This document shows, in pieces, positions 52,575 to 62,811 of a stretch of 64,000 nucleotides of DNA. The notes under the pieces were generated by a model that worked only from the letters and a program-made list of their open reading frames with translations, did not search any database and was not told where the DNA came from. The stretch covers positions 248,001 to 312,000 of the forward strand of contig JADKDU010000005.1 in the NCBI GenBank assembly GCA_016714495.1, given 5' to 3'. Numbering within the stretch: the stretch's first letter is position 1; the number at the start of each line of letters is the position of its first letter. Source of the stretch: Hyphomonadaceae bacterium. GTDB lineage: Bacteria > Pseudomonadota > Alphaproteobacteria > Caulobacterales > Hyphomonadaceae. The translations under genes and the position numbers were made by a program.

Positions 52575-54394
52575 CGAGCCTTGCCTTGCACGCGGAGGGC
52601 ACGGTGAGCGACGCCGCGCTCGACCTGCGGATCGAGCGCCGGCGAGCCGAACGGGTCATGGTCGATCGAGGATCGCCAGCGCGCCAGGAATTGACCGGTC
52701 TCGCGCGCGAGGCGACGTCGCGACTCCGCTGAAATGTCGTCCGCACCGCGGGACTGGCTCTCATGATGGATCAGCACGGCGTCGCCGCGAAAGATCGTGC
52801 GATAGCCCGCGGCGCGCAGGCGCAGGCAGAGATCGATATCGTTGAACGCTACAGGGAATGTCGCTTCGTCAAGCCCCTTGATCCTATCGAACACATTTCG
52901 CCGCAACGCAAGGCAGGCGCCGGTCACCGCCGTCTTCTCGCCGGGCAGCATCACGTATGGATTGCGCGCTGCATCGTCGGGCGAGAGGCCCTTCCACAGA
53001 TGGCCGCAGACGCCGCCCAGGCCCAGGGTCACCCCCGCATGCTGGATGCGTCCGTCAGGATAGATCAACCGACATCCGACAGCGCCGACATCCTCGACCA
53101 GCACCGCCGCCACCATCCGGGTCAGCCAGTCCTTCTCGATGGCTTCGACATCATCGTTGAGCAACACAACGATCTCGCCGGTCGAGCGCGCAACACCGCC
53201 GTTGATCAGTCGCGAAAAATTGAAATCGCCATGATCCTCGACGCGAACAAGATTCAGCGATTTGGACGCCAGCTCGAGCACGCCGGGAAAACGCGGGTCT
53301 TCCGAACCATTGTCGACGACGATCACCTCGACATCGGGATAATCGGTCCGGTTGATCAGGCCATCGAGACATTTTTCCAGCAGATCCAGCCGCATCTTGG
53401 TTGGCACAATCATCGAGACGCGCGGCGTGCGGGACAACACTGGCGCCGCAAGCGATGGAACCGCAGCAGATGCAAGCGCCGGACGATTGGCCAGCGGCAG
53501 CGCGATGCGATGGATTGATCCACCCGGCGCGCTCGCCAGACGGGTTCTCAGCCAGTCACGTGATTGCGACGCAGACGCCTCGATCGCTCCCCGGAAGAAC
53601 ACCGGCGTGCCGACATAGTCGAAACTCCCGGCCAGCACAGCGTCCCATTGCGGTTTGGGAACAAGCTCACCGCCCTCGCAGACATCGCCATAGATTATTT
53701 GCGCATCGGGCAAGCGCACGAACTCCGCCGCCACGAGTTCTGCCGCACCGGGGCGCAGGTGATCGTCCGGGCCTAGAGCGACATAAATGTCGCCCTGCCC
53801 GGTTGGACGAATCTGGATGGCGGCAGCACGCGATGCAGGCGCTGTCTCGGGCGACGTACGCGGCTTGGGTGGCGGCGCGGCAGCCTCAGGCGGGCTCGCC
53901 ACATTGAGTGCAAGTGACCGGCCCGACATCAATTGCCGCAACACCGGCACAAGCAGGCGAAGCGCACCCTTGCGGGTCAGCACACGCCATACGCCGCGCG
54001 CCAGCAGTGCCGCTTCGTTGGCAGGATCGAGACGCGTCAGGCGCAACACATCGAACGCTACCTCGCCCGGCCAGGGCGAGACCAGCAGCGAAATCTCATA
54101 GCTCTCGGCGCCGCTCAACTTGAACCGCGCCGTCCTTGCTGCGCCGACAGGGATGACCATCAGCGGGTCGTGCGGCGTCGACAGGCAAAGTTCAGAAACG
54201 ACGGCGCCGCCAGCGGCACAATCCAGCCGCCACCAGCCCGCCCTCACCCTGCATGACCCGAACCGCGCCACGCCCCACGGGCGATCACTGACAAATCGTC
54301 CGTTTCGGCGCGAAACACCATCGCCATCCCGAAAAGGCAGCGACAGGAAATCGAGGACCGAGGGGTCGGGGGGGGGGCCTTCCTGGATCGGCAT
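52571..54394 (-). CDS. Large family 2 glycosyltransferase
   Basis: A 607-residue protein. The N-terminal 300 residues include an Ala/Pro linker and a region resembling GT-associated domains (DAQIIYGDVCEGG). The GT2 catalytic domain (residues about 315-580) has SMIVPTKMRLDLLEKCLDGL, VDNGSEDPRFPG, EIVVLLNDDVEAIEKDWL and FNDIDLCLRLRAAGY. Such proteins build rhamnan- or galactan-like chains. Its stop overlaps that of the truncated glycosyltransferase by four bases. Confidence 0.85.
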   Translation of the reverse strand: MPIQEGPPPDPSVLDFLSLPFRDGDGVSRRNGRFVSDRPWGVARFGSCRVRAGWWRLDCAAGGAVVSELCLSTPHDPLMVIPVGAARTARFKLSGAESYEISLLVSPWPGEVAFDVLRLTRLDPANEAALLARGVWRVLTRKGALRLLVPVLRQLMSGRSLALNVASPPEAAAPPPKPRTSPETAPASRAAAIQIRPTGQGDIYVALGPDDHLRPGAAELVAAEFVRLPDAQIIYGDVCEGGELVPKPQWDAVLAGSFDYVGTPVFFRGAIEASASQSRDWLRTRLASAPGGSIHRIALPLANRPALASAAVPSLAAPVLSRTPRVSMIVPTKMRLDLLEKCLDGLINRTDYPDVEVIVVDNGSEDPRFPGVLELASKSLNLVRVEDHGDFNFSRLINGGVARSTGEIVVLLNDDVEAIEKDWLTRMVAAVLVEDVGAVGCRLIYPDGRIQHAGVTLGLGGVCGHLWKGLSPDDAARNPYVMLPGEKTAVTGACLALRRNVFDRIKGLDEATFPVAFNDIDLCLRLRAAGYRTIFRGDAVLIHHESQSRGADDISAESRRRLARETGQFLARWRSSIDHDPFGSPALDPQVERGVAHRALRVQGKAR

Positions 54395-54483
54395 GGCGGG
54401 TGTTCGGCTATCCGATTCGAAGGGATGTCATGGTTCGGCACCTCTCATATGGGGCCCGGCCCCGCTGAGCAACTGCAGCGGCC

Positions 54484-55050
54484 CTATCCGCCGGTGTAAA
54501 GGAACGGAGATGACAGGCCGGACAGGTTGGGCCAGCCCTGATCGCGTGCATTGACCGTTGCGTCAGCCGCACCAACTGGCCATGCGATGGCAAGTTCGGG
54601 GTCCAGCCAGTTGAGGCCGCCCTCCGTCTCCGGGGCGTATTCCTCGCTGGTCTTGTAGAGCACCTCGGTATCAGCCTCGAGCGTGCAGAAGCCATGCGCC
54701 ATGCCGACGGGCGCGTAGAGCTGCCGCCAGTTCGTCGCTGACAGTTCCACCGCAACATGCCGCCCGAAAGTCGGCGAACCACGCCGGATATCCACCGCCA
54801 CGTCGAGGATGGACCCTCGCGTCACGCGCAGCAGCTTTGCCTGCGCCTGTGGCGGCGCCTGAAAGTGCAGCCCGCGCATCACGCCTTTTTTGGCGGAGAA
54901 GGAATGATTGTCCTGCCGCCAGCCATGGACCACCCCATACGCTTCCAATGCGCTGGCCTTGAAAGTTTCGGAGAAGAAACCGCGCTCATCGCCATGCTTC
55001 TTCGGCTCGACGACGAGCAAGCCGGGGATGGCGGTTTCACTGACGCGCAT
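54484..55050 (-). CDS. rfbC: dTDP-4-dehydrorhamnose 3,5-epimerase
   Basis: A 188-residue cupin-fold epimerase in dTDP-L-rhamnose synthesis. The start MRVSETAIPGLLVVEPK at 55050 fits the family; FSETFKASALEAYGV, RGLHFQAPPQAQAKLLRV (catalytic His) and YAPVGMAHGFCTLEADTEV with the Tyr region are intact. It is separated from rfbBDA by about 2.5 kb containing a broken heptose gene. Confidence 0.93.
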   Translation of the reverse strand: MRVSETAIPGLLVVEPKKHGDERGFFSETFKASALEAYGVVHGWRQDNHSFSAKKGVMRGLHFQAPPQAQAKLLRVTRGSILDVAVDIRRGSPTFGRHVAVELSATNWRQLYAPVGMAHGFCTLEADTEVLYKTSEEYAPETEGGLNWLDPELAIAWPVGAADATVNARDQGWPNLSGLSSPFLYTGG

Positions 55051-55760
55051 GCTGGCGGATCTCGTGGCGACTAGCGATATGGTCAAACGTCCTACTAGCC
55101 TGCCCGCCCATATCAGGGAAGCCTTCAGTCTTCCCTTAAGCTGCGCCACAGCACCCGGTGCAGCGGCTCGTAGAGGTACTGCGGCGCCGTCAGGGCGTTG
55201 GGTGTGAAGGCCGTTGGTGTTGTCTGGCTGGTTGCGATCGGCGTCAGGTTTCAGGTTCCGGTGTTCGTGTTGTCATATCCCCGCACAATGACGTAATAAG
55301 TCGCGGCTCGCGGCAGCGCCAAGCGTCAGCAACGAGCCGCTCGGCGTCTCATCGCACGCAAAGCATTAGCGGCTGGAGTGGCAGCCCGCTGTCGAAGCAG
55401 AAAGCCTGGCCCTCCCGCGAGGTCAGCGGTTGCTTCGTAGACTGGCTGCGCATGGCGACTGGCATGGGCTCGCATTCCCTGCAGGCAGACCGTAACTTCG
55501 CGTAACTGTCTCGCGGATATCACGATCTGCCCACTACCCCGGGCGCGCGATGGGACACCCTGAAAGGTCAGGCATTTCGCCTGCCTTGAGGCGCTGCATC
55601 GCACGGGGTTTCCCTGATTTGCCTGAGGCGCCTTGTGTGATCCTGCGCTCGACACCCGCTCCGGATCGGCAAAAAATCCTTCACTGGTTGCGTTCACCGC
55701 TGCGCCAGCCGATCACTTGGTTCCGGATTTCAATCGGGCGGCGCGAAGGACACATCCCTC
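55051..55760. other. Intergenic stretch without a supported gene
   Basis: About 710 bp. Frames are open on both strands but none matches a family I recognise and none has a good start. It may be a gene graveyard like the 44-45 kb region. Confidence 0.5.
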
Positions 55761-56971
55761 ATGCGGGTTACCCAGGCGATTGTGCTGGTTGGCGGCAAAG
55801 GAACCCGGCTGGGCGCAGAAACCCTGACAACACCCAAGCCCTTGCTAGAGGTCGCCCCGGGCCTGCGCTTCCTCGACGTGCTGCTCTTCGAGCTGGCGCG
55901 CCACGGTCTCACCGACATCATCTTACTGGCCGGACATCTCGGCGAGGCGGTCGAGGCGGCCTATGCAGGCAAGCGGGTCATAGAGGCAAATGTGACCGTT
56001 CTGCGCGAGACGTCGCCCCAGGGTACCGGCGGCGCCCTGCGGCTGGCGACGGAGCTGCTCGATCCCTGGTTCCTGATGAGCAACGGCGATTCCCTCTTCG
56101 AGTTCAATTACCGCCGCCTGCTTGCGGGTCTCAGTCCGGGCATCACGGCCCGCATCGCTCTGCGCGAAGTTCCTGACCCCGCGCGATACGGCGCCGTAAC
56201 GCTCAAGAACGGCCGCATCACCCGGTTCCAGGAAAAGAGCGCCGATCTCGAAGGCCCTGCCCTGATCAATGGCGGCGTCTATGCATTGAGCCGCGACGTA
56301 CTCAGAATGATCAGCGGTCCGTGCTCTATCGAGCAGGATGTGTTCCCGAAACTGGCCGGCGCGTGCCGTCTCGGCGGTGAAGCCTTCGAGGGCTATTTCC
56401 TCGACATCGGCCTACCCGACACGCTGGTGCAGGCCCGCCGCGAAATCCCTTCACGCACAACCCGGCCATGCGTCTTCCTCGACCGCGACGGGGTGCTGAA
56501 CCGCGACCACGGCTACACCCACCTGCCGGACGACCTCGAGTGGATGCCCGGCGCCCGCGAGGCTGTGCGCTTGATAAACGAGAGCGGTCGCTACGCCATC
56601 GTCGTGACCAATCAGGCCGGCGTCGCGCGTGGCTATTTCGAGGAACCGCGGTGCACGCCTTCCACGTACGCATGCAGGAGGAGCTGGCCGACGCCGGCGC
56701 CCACATCGACGCTTTCTATCACTGCCCTTTCCACGAGCAGGGCAGCATCGCGCGCTATCGCATTGCCAATCACCCCGATCGCAAACCCAATCCCGGCATG
56801 TTGCTGCGCGCCATGGCCGACTGGCCGATACGCCGAGACGGCAGTTTCCTGGTCGGGGACCGTCAAAGTGATCTGGAAGCGGCCGCCAATGCTGGCGTGC
56901 CTGGCCTCGCCTATTCTGGCAAAGAGCCGCTCGACGCGCTTGTCGCTCGTGCTCTCACCGGCGGCGCCTGA
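55761..56971 (+). pseudogene. HddC-GmhB fusion (heptose nucleotidyltransferase + HAD phosphatase) with one-base frameshift
   Basis: Residues 1 to about 230 are a sugar-nucleotide transferase: AIVLVGGKGTRLGAETLTTPKPL, ISGPCSIEQDVFPKLA and GYFLDIGLPDTL resemble HddC. Then CVFLDRDGVLNRDHGYTHLP and VVTNQAGVARGYF begin a GmhB-type heptose bisphosphate phosphatase. After GYFEE (about 56645) homology moves to the next frame: AFHVRMQEELADAGAHIDAF, PNPGMLLRAMADWP, FLVGDRQSDLEAAANAG, ending at 56971. One base is missing near GAGGAACCGCGG. The intact fusion would make GDP-D-glycero-alpha-D-manno-heptose. Either recent inactivation or sequencing error. Confidence 0.83.
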
Positions 56972-57142
56972 CGTTTTCCCGCTTCGCTGGAGGGGCGGCG
57001 GCGGGGACCTGTCTTTACCGAGGGAATGCGGTCCGGCAGACCTTTTGCATGTTAAGGCCAACAAGATCGAAGACCCCCTCTTCACACGTATGCCTCAGCG
57101 CGCAACCCGCAGCCTCCTTCAGCGCTTCGTCGGGATCGCTCA

Positions 57143-57511
57143 TCATGAACCCGTTCTGGCCGGCGATGGTAAGGTCGTAGGGATCCAGCCTTTGTCGAAG
57201 TTCAGCCATTTGAACACCTCTCGGAACACCCTGCGTCCGATTTCGCTTCGTTCGTTGACCTCTTCGATCTGAGGCAGGCAAGAGTACAGAAATGGCTGAT
57301 AAGCTTCTCCAAGCGCAGCGCGCTGATGTAGATGCGCGGGTCGATCAAGCAGCCGAGTATGGAGCCGCGTAAGCGCTTGTAGTACGGAACAGTAAGCGCC
57401 GTCGCCAAAGAAGCTGACGCGCGGCGTACGGCTGGTCCACAGCGACAGCCCCTCAAGTGTCGGCGCGGATTCCGGTTCTCTCTTGTACGCTCGTACGCGC
57501 TCTGCTCGAAA
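57143..57511 (-). pseudogene. Unrecognised 123-codon open frame lacking a start
   Basis: Between a TGA just upstream of 57511 and a TGA at 57143 the frame gives a coding-like sequence (GLSLWTSRTPRVSFFGDGAY; LGEAYQPFLYSCLPQIEEVN; RRVFREVFKWLNFDKGW). It has no plausible start codon, so it is probably the 3' remnant of a truncated gene. I cannot assign a family. Confidence 0.45.
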
Positions 57512-57554
57512 TCAGTGGTTGTGGGCGCGGCGGTGTGCGACGGTGCTTTCGCAT

Positions 57555-58415
57555 CTAGTCGACCAGCGACAGCAGATAGTCGCCGTAGGGGTTAGCAAAG
57601 CCGCGTCCCAGCGCGACCATCTGGTCGGTCGTGATGAAACCGCGCCGCCAGGCGACCTCCTCCGGACAGGCAATCTTGAATTTCTGCCGCGCTTCCAGCG
57701 TCTGCACATACTGCGAGGCCTGCAGCAGGCTGTCGAACGTCCCCGCATCCAGCCACGCTGTGCCGCGCGCCAGCTGCGTCACATGCAATTCGCCGCGCTC
57801 AAGGTAAGCCTGGTTGACGCTGGTAATCTCGACCTCGCCGCGCGGCGAGGGCCGGACGCTGCGCGCAATATCGACAACATCCCTGTCGTAAAAATAAAGC
57901 CCCGTGACCGCCCAGTCGCTCTTTGGCTTGGCGGGCTTCTCTTCCACCGAAATCGCCCGCCCCTTTGCATCGATCTCGACAATGCCGAAGCGTTCGGGAT
58001 CGTGGACGCGATAGGCGAACACGGTTGCGCCGGTCTTCAGTTCGCCCGCCTCCAGCAATTGCTGCGTCATGCCGGCGCCGTGAAAGATGTTGTCGCCCAG
58101 CGCCAGCGCGCACGAGCCGCCATTGATGAACTGATCCCCGATCAGGAACGCCTCGGCTAGACCCCGCGGCTCGGACTGCTCAGCGTATTCAAACGACATG
58201 CCCCACTTCGATCCATTGCCGAGCAGGTCGCGATAGAGCGGCAGCGCCTTGGGCGTGGATATGATCAGGATCTCGCGGATGTTGGCCAGCATCAGCGTCG
58301 AGATCGGATAGTAGACCATCGGTTTGTCATAGACGGGCAAGAGCTGCTTCGAGATTGCCTGCGTTATCGGATAGAGGCGCGTGCCATGGCCACCCGCCAG
58401 AATGATTCCCTTCAT
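57555..58415 (-). CDS. rfbA: Glucose-1-phosphate thymidylyltransferase
   Basis: A 286-residue enzyme making dTDP-glucose, the first step of dTDP-L-rhamnose synthesis. ILAGGHGTRLYPITQAISKQL is the nucleotide-binding loop; YAEQSEPRGLAEAFLIGDQF, VEEKPAKPKSDWAVTGLYF and LDAGTFDSLLQASQYV are conserved RmlA segments. Start is one base after the rfbD stop. Confidence 0.96.
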   Translation of the reverse strand: MKGIILAGGHGTRLYPITQAISKQLLPVYDKPMVYYPISTLMLANIREILIISTPKALPLYRDLLGNGSKWGMSFEYAEQSEPRGLAEAFLIGDQFINGGSCALALGDNIFHGAGMTQQLLEAGELKTGATVFAYRVHDPERFGIVEIDAKGRAISVEEKPAKPKSDWAVTGLYFYDRDVVDIARSVRPSPRGEVEITSVNQAYLERGELHVTQLARGTAWLDAGTFDSLLQASQYVQTLEARQKFKIACPEEVAWRRGFITTDQMVALGRGFANPYGDYLLSLVD

Positions 58416-58416
58416 C

Positions 58417-59301
58417 TCATGCCTCCGCGATGATCCTGCTGACGCAGGCCGTTACGCCCTCCCGCCAGGGCGGAAGCCGGACGCCGTAGATACGCTGCAG
58501 TTTGCTGGCGTCCAGTCTCGAATTCTGCGGCCGCCGCGCCAGCGTTGGATACTCTGCGGCCGTTATCCGCCGCACACGCGCGCACGCCCCTCCCCTCGCG
58601 CCGCTTTCTGCAAATGTCGCCTCCGCCAGATCTGCCCAAGTCGCCTCGTCTGGAGCAACGAGATGAAACACGCCCCAACGAGTCCCGACGTCCGGTTTCG
58701 TACACTGCGAAGCGATCACCAGCAGCGCTTCGGCGATATGCGGCGCGTAAGTGGGATTCCCGATCTGGTCCGCGACCACGGCAAGTTCCTCCCGGTCCGA
58801 GGCCAGATGCAGCATGGTCCTGACGAAATTCTTGCCGAATGGGCTGTAGACCCAAGCCGTGCGCGCAATGACGTGGCGGGGATTGGCCGCAGCGACGGCC
58901 AGCTCGCCCGCCAGCTTGCTAGCGCCATAGACGCCGAGCGGGCGCACCACATCGTCCTCAAGATAGGGCGCCGGCTTGGCGCCGTCGAAGACATAGTCGG
59001 TCGACACATGCAGGATCGGCGCGTCTACCCTAGCCGCCTCGCGCGCCAGCCAGCCCGCGGCAGTCGCGTTCAATAGATGAGCTGCTTCCGGTTCGCTCTC
59101 AGCCAGATCGACGGCGGTAAAAGCGGCGGCGTTGATGACAACATCTGGCTTCACGTCCGCAACAACGCGCACCACATCGCTCTCGCGCGTCAGGTCAAGG
59201 TCTGGCCGTCCAAGTGCGACCAGGTCAACACCACGCGCCCTGCCCGCTTCAACCAACGACAGCGCGACTTGACCCGCAGCTCCGGCGAGGAGAATGCGCA
59301 T
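58417..59301 (-). CDS. rfbD: dTDP-4-dehydrorhamnose reductase
   Basis: A 294-residue SDR completing dTDP-L-rhamnose. The N-terminal RILLAGAAGQVALSLVEAG differs slightly from the usual GxxGQLG. PDVVINAAAFTAVDLAESEP, VSTDYVFDGAKPAPY and the catalytic YGASKLAGELAV are clear. It lies 8 bp after rfbB. Confidence 0.95.
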   Translation of the reverse strand: MRILLAGAAGQVALSLVEAGRARGVDLVALGRPDLDLTRESDVVRVVADVKPDVVINAAAFTAVDLAESEPEAAHLLNATAAGWLAREAARVDAPILHVSTDYVFDGAKPAPYLEDDVVRPLGVYGASKLAGELAVAAANPRHVIARTAWVYSPFGKNFVRTMLHLASDREELAVVADQIGNPTYAPHIAEALLVIASQCTKPDVGTRWGVFHLVAPDEATWADLAEATFAESGARGGACARVRRITAAEYPTLARRPQNSRLDASKLQRIYGVRLPPWREGVTACVSRIIAEA

Positions 59302-59309
59302 GACTTTGC

Positions 59310-60368
59310 TCAGGCCAGCGCCGCGGCTGGGACGAGTCCCAGCCGCTCACCGCCATAGACCTTGCTCCGCAGCGGCTCCCACCAGTCGCGATTGGCGAGA
59401 TACCACGCCACCGTCTTGCGAAGACCCGTCTCGAATGTTTCCAGCGCCCGCCAACCAAGTTCGCGCTCCAGCTTGGTCGCGTCGATGGCGTAACGTTGAT
59501 CATGGCCGGGTCGATCCGAAACAAAGCGGATGAGGCTGCGGCGATCAGCGCCGCCGGCCAGCTCGTCTACAAGGTCGCAGATCGCGTGCACGACAGCGAG
59601 ATTGGTGCGCTCATTGCCGCCGCCGACATTGTACGTCTCGCCGATTCGCCCGCGCGTCAGGATCAGGTGCAGTGCACGCGCATGATCGTCGACATAAAGC
59701 CAGTCGCGTACATTCGATCCATCGCCATAGACGGGCAGCGGCTTTCCCTCGAGCGCGTTGAGGATCACCAGCGGGATGAGTTTTTCCGGAAAATGGCACG
59801 GCCCATAATTGTTGGAGCAATTGGAGATCACCACCGGCAATCCATAAGTGCGCTGCCATGCCATCGCGAGATGATCGGACGCTGCCTTCGAGGCTGAATA
59901 GGGCGAAGATGGATCGTAGGCGGTCGTCTCCTCGAACAGTCCCTCGGACCCTAGCGAGCCATAGACCTCGTCGGTCGACACATGCAGGAAACGGAACGCC
60001 GCCTTGCGCTCAGCCGGCAGTCCCGACCAGTAGCCGCGCGCCGCTTCGAGCAGCGCATACGTGCCGACGATGTTGGTCTGGATGAATTCCGCCGAACCGG
60101 AGATCGAGCGGTCGACATGACTTTCGGCGGCAAGATGCATCACCGCGTCCGGCTGCTCGCGCGCAAAGATAGCCTTGAGGCCCTCGAGATCGCAGATGTC
60201 CTGCTTGACCAGCTTGTATCGCGGGCTGCTCGACACCGGCGCAAGCGACGCAAGATTCGCGGCATAGGTCAGCTTGTCGACAACGACCACATCCTCACCC
60301 GTGCCGACCAGCATCCGGGTCAGGGTCGAACCGATAAAACCGGCGCCGCCTGTCACGACGATCTTCAT
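59310..60368 (-). CDS. rfbB: dTDP-glucose 4,6-dehydratase
   Basis: A 352-residue extended SDR. KIVVTGGAGFIGSTLTRML binds NAD; MHLAAESHVDRSISG, VSTDEVYGSLG with the catalytic Asp-Glu, and YSASKAASDHLAMAWQRTYG with Tyr-x3-Lys are intact. The ATG at 60368 is preferred to an upstream TTG. It begins the rfbB-rfbD-rfbA order, all on the minus strand after wzm. Confidence 0.96.
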   Translation of the reverse strand: MKIVVTGGAGFIGSTLTRMLVGTGEDVVVVDKLTYAANLASLAPVSSSPRYKLVKQDICDLEGLKAIFAREQPDAVMHLAAESHVDRSISGSAEFIQTNIVGTYALLEAARGYWSGLPAERKAAFRFLHVSTDEVYGSLGSEGLFEETTAYDPSSPYSASKAASDHLAMAWQRTYGLPVVISNCSNNYGPCHFPEKLIPLVILNALEGKPLPVYGDGSNVRDWLYVDDHARALHLILTRGRIGETYNVGGGNERTNLAVVHAICDLVDELAGGADRRSLIRFVSDRPGHDQRYAIDATKLERELGWRALETFETGLRKTVAWYLANRDWWEPLRSKVYGGERLGLVPAAALA

Positions 60369-60446
60369 GATGCGCAACTCCGAAAGGCCCTACTCACCGA
60401 CATAGACCACGCGGCGGGCGGCTCCAACACCCGCTCCGGCGCAGGT

Positions 60447-61274
60447 CTAAAGGGCAAAGACCAGCTTCCGGCCCACCCTGGCGGACAGCAGCAGCGCCGC
60501 GACCCACAGCGCCACGATCCAGATCGACACCACGATCACATCACTCTGACCCCACAATTGACTGTAAAGAAGCGGCGCGCGGAACATGTCGAGCAGCGGC
60601 ACCATGGGGTTCACATAGCTGAGGAAGGCCAGCTCGGGTTTGTCGAGAATGTCACGCTGAAGCATGACCGGCGAGAGGAAAAACAGGGCTTGCACAGCGA
60701 TCGTCGAAATATGCCGAACGTCCCGGTACTGCGTGCCAATGATCGACATCAGTACTGCAAGTGGAATGCCGAACAGTATGAACACAAAAAAGAAGACGGG
60801 AACCAGCAGCAGGTGCGGACCGAGTGTTGGCAATTTCTGCGTTACAGCTTGAAGCATGACCAAGCCGGCGATCGCGAACAGCAGGATCACCAGCGAGGTG
60901 AAAGGGATGCGCAGCTGGAAGATGAAAAACGGCACGCGGGTCTGTTTGAGATATCCCTCGGCGCCCTTCAAAGCATCCTGAGATCCGACAACGACGTTCG
61001 AGAAAAACTCCCACAGGATCGTCCCCGAGAACACGTAGATCGCAAAACCCCAGTAGTCCGTTACATTGAACATTCCGCCCCAAACAGCGGCGATCATCAG
61101 CGCGAACGCCAGCGGCTGGATGACCGCCCAGAGGATGCCTAAGCGGCTGCGGCGGAAGCGCGCCCGCAGATCCGCTCCCACAAGATTCCAGCACAGGTGC
61201 CGGTAGGTGAACAGGTCAGCGATATAGCGCGTCAAGAACGGGAGCTCGCGGCTGTGGACGTTGACGTAACTCAT
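60447..61274 (-). CDS. wzm: ABC-2 type polysaccharide export permease
   Basis: A 275-residue permease with about six helices (for example AVIQPLAFALMIAAVWGGMF and LVILLFAIAGLVMLQAV) and the interfacial LRARFRRSRLGILWAVIQPL segment of the Wzm/KpsM family. It pairs with the ATPase immediately upstream to export O-chain or capsule across the inner membrane. The start MSYVNVHSRELPFL at 61274 is preferred to one four codons earlier. Confidence 0.9.
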   Translation of the reverse strand: MSYVNVHSRELPFLTRYIADLFTYRHLCWNLVGADLRARFRRSRLGILWAVIQPLAFALMIAAVWGGMFNVTDYWGFAIYVFSGTILWEFFSNVVVGSQDALKGAEGYLKQTRVPFFIFQLRIPFTSLVILLFAIAGLVMLQAVTQKLPTLGPHLLLVPVFFFVFILFGIPLAVLMSIIGTQYRDVRHISTIAVQALFFLSPVMLQRDILDKPELAFLSYVNPMVPLLDMFRAPLLYSQLWGQSDVIVVSIWIVALWVAALLLSARVGRKLVFAL

Positions 61275-61322
61275 AACATTCCTCACACGCCGGCCCCCGA
61301 CAGCCGTTTCAATTCGCGTCGA

Positions 61323-62177
61323 TCAGATCGCGGTGTCGCCTGCCATGTAGCGGATATAATCGGGAATGACGCTGCTCGGCGGTCCGTCCCTCACGATGGC
61401 GCCGCGATCCAACCAGATCACCCGGCTGCAAACATTCTGGACCATGGCGAGATCGTGCGTTGCGACAACGAAGATGCCGGAATTGTTGACCATCGCCATC
61501 ATGCGCTCAAGCGCGAGACGCGAGAACGCCGCATCGCCCGCGCCGAAAACTTCATCGACCAGCAGGATGTCAGGATGGAACTGCGTCGAGATTGCAAAAC
61601 CCAGCCGCACGACCATGCCGGCCGAATAGGTGCGCATCGGCAGATCGATGAAGTCGCCAAGATCGGCGAACTTGACGATCTCTTCCTCTACTGCACGGAG
61701 CTGCTTGCGCGAATAGCCCATCGTCATGCCGCGATAATAGATGTTCTCCCGGCCAGTCGACTCGCCCTCGAAGCCAAGACCGATATCCAGCAGCGTGCCG
61801 ATCCGTCCGACCACCGTCATGTCGCCGGCCGCCAGCGGATAAATCCCCGCCAGCGCCCGCAGCAGCGTCGACTTGCCCGATCCGTTGTGACCGATCAGGG
61901 CGACTCGCTCGCCGAACGAGACGCGCAGGTTGATGGTGCGCAGCGCAGGCACGAAAGTCGGTTTCGGGCTTTTGTCGCGATGCCCGAAAATCGACAGTAT
62001 GACTGACTTCAAACTTCCGCGAGCGTAAGCACCGAGCGGATAGTGAAGTGTCGCATCGCGGACGTCGATGGCGAGATTGGTGTTTTTCGGAACCGCGACG
62101 ACAGTTGATTCACTCGCCTCATCGCCGACCACCCGAAGGCTGTCTTGGCGCGGTTTTCCAAGCGGTTTTGTCAACAA
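61323..62177 (-). CDS. wzt: ABC polysaccharide export ATPase, short form
   Basis: A 284-residue ATPase. Walker A is ALIGHNGSGKSTLLRALAGI, the signature YSAGMVVRLGFAISTQFHP and Walker B DILLVDEVFGAGDAAF. The protein ends shortly after the nucleotide-binding domain, so the C-terminal carbohydrate-binding domain of long Wzt proteins is absent. This favours the KpsT/TagH-like type without chain-terminus recognition. It leads the wzt-wzm-rfbBDA operon. Confidence 0.9.
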   Translation of the reverse strand: MLTKPLGKPRQDSLRVVGDEASESTVVAVPKNTNLAIDVRDATLHYPLGAYARGSLKSVILSIFGHRDKSPKPTFVPALRTINLRVSFGERVALIGHNGSGKSTLLRALAGIYPLAAGDMTVVGRIGTLLDIGLGFEGESTGRENIYYRGMTMGYSRKQLRAVEEEIVKFADLGDFIDLPMRTYSAGMVVRLGFAISTQFHPDILLVDEVFGAGDAAFSRLALERMMAMVNNSGIFVVATHDLAMVQNVCSRVIWLDRGAIVRDGPPSSVIPDYIRYMAGDTAI

Positions 62178-62811
62178 CTCAACTCCAACCTGTCTGCAGC
62201 CAGACCCTCGTCGCGCGCATCGCTAAGGCTACGATTGCAAAGCTTTTTTTGGCAATCCTGGTGCGGTCTGCCCCCACTGACCCGTGCGTATACTCTGGGC
62301 TGGATTCGCAATCCAACTCTTTTTCAGAGGCTTACTTTGGCCAGAGACGGGCCGCCGGCAACCGTCTTTGGCGCCCTGGGGCGGTCTGGAGCTGCTTTTT
62401 GCTCGATACGCGCGCACAAGCAGGTTGCGGACGAGAAAGTGATCCAATGCCGATCAGTTTTTGCGCGATTGTTGCCGTGCCACGTAAGATTCGACTTGTT
62501 TACATCTTCACGATGTGAGTTTCGCCTACAGGCTTGCGCAGCGACGACCAACACAAGGCAGGCGCGCCTTCTGCCGCCAGCCTCATCTTCGGACGCCTGG
62601 ATCTCCGTCAGCGCGCTTCGATAGGCCGCCTCGGCCTCAGCTGTCCGACCCCTTCTGCGAAGGGCAACACCGAAATTGAGGAGCGCCCCTTATCGGGAGA
62701 AGTCGGGCGGTTCGACGCGTTCAGCCAATGCTATAAACGCGTCTCCTCATTATCGAGTTCAACGGCCACAGCTTCCGCCGCAAGCACTCCGAGGCGCCAC
62801 CACAATTGGCT
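62178..62811. other. Intergenic stretch without a supported gene
   Basis: About 630 bp upstream of wzt. No convincing coding sequence, RNA or insertion-sequence feature; presumably contains the wzt operon promoter, which I cannot locate. Confidence 0.5.

Noticed and set aside
55158..55697. Frames on both strands in the gap after rfbC
   Set aside because: No family resemblance, no ribosome site, and basic low-complexity translations.
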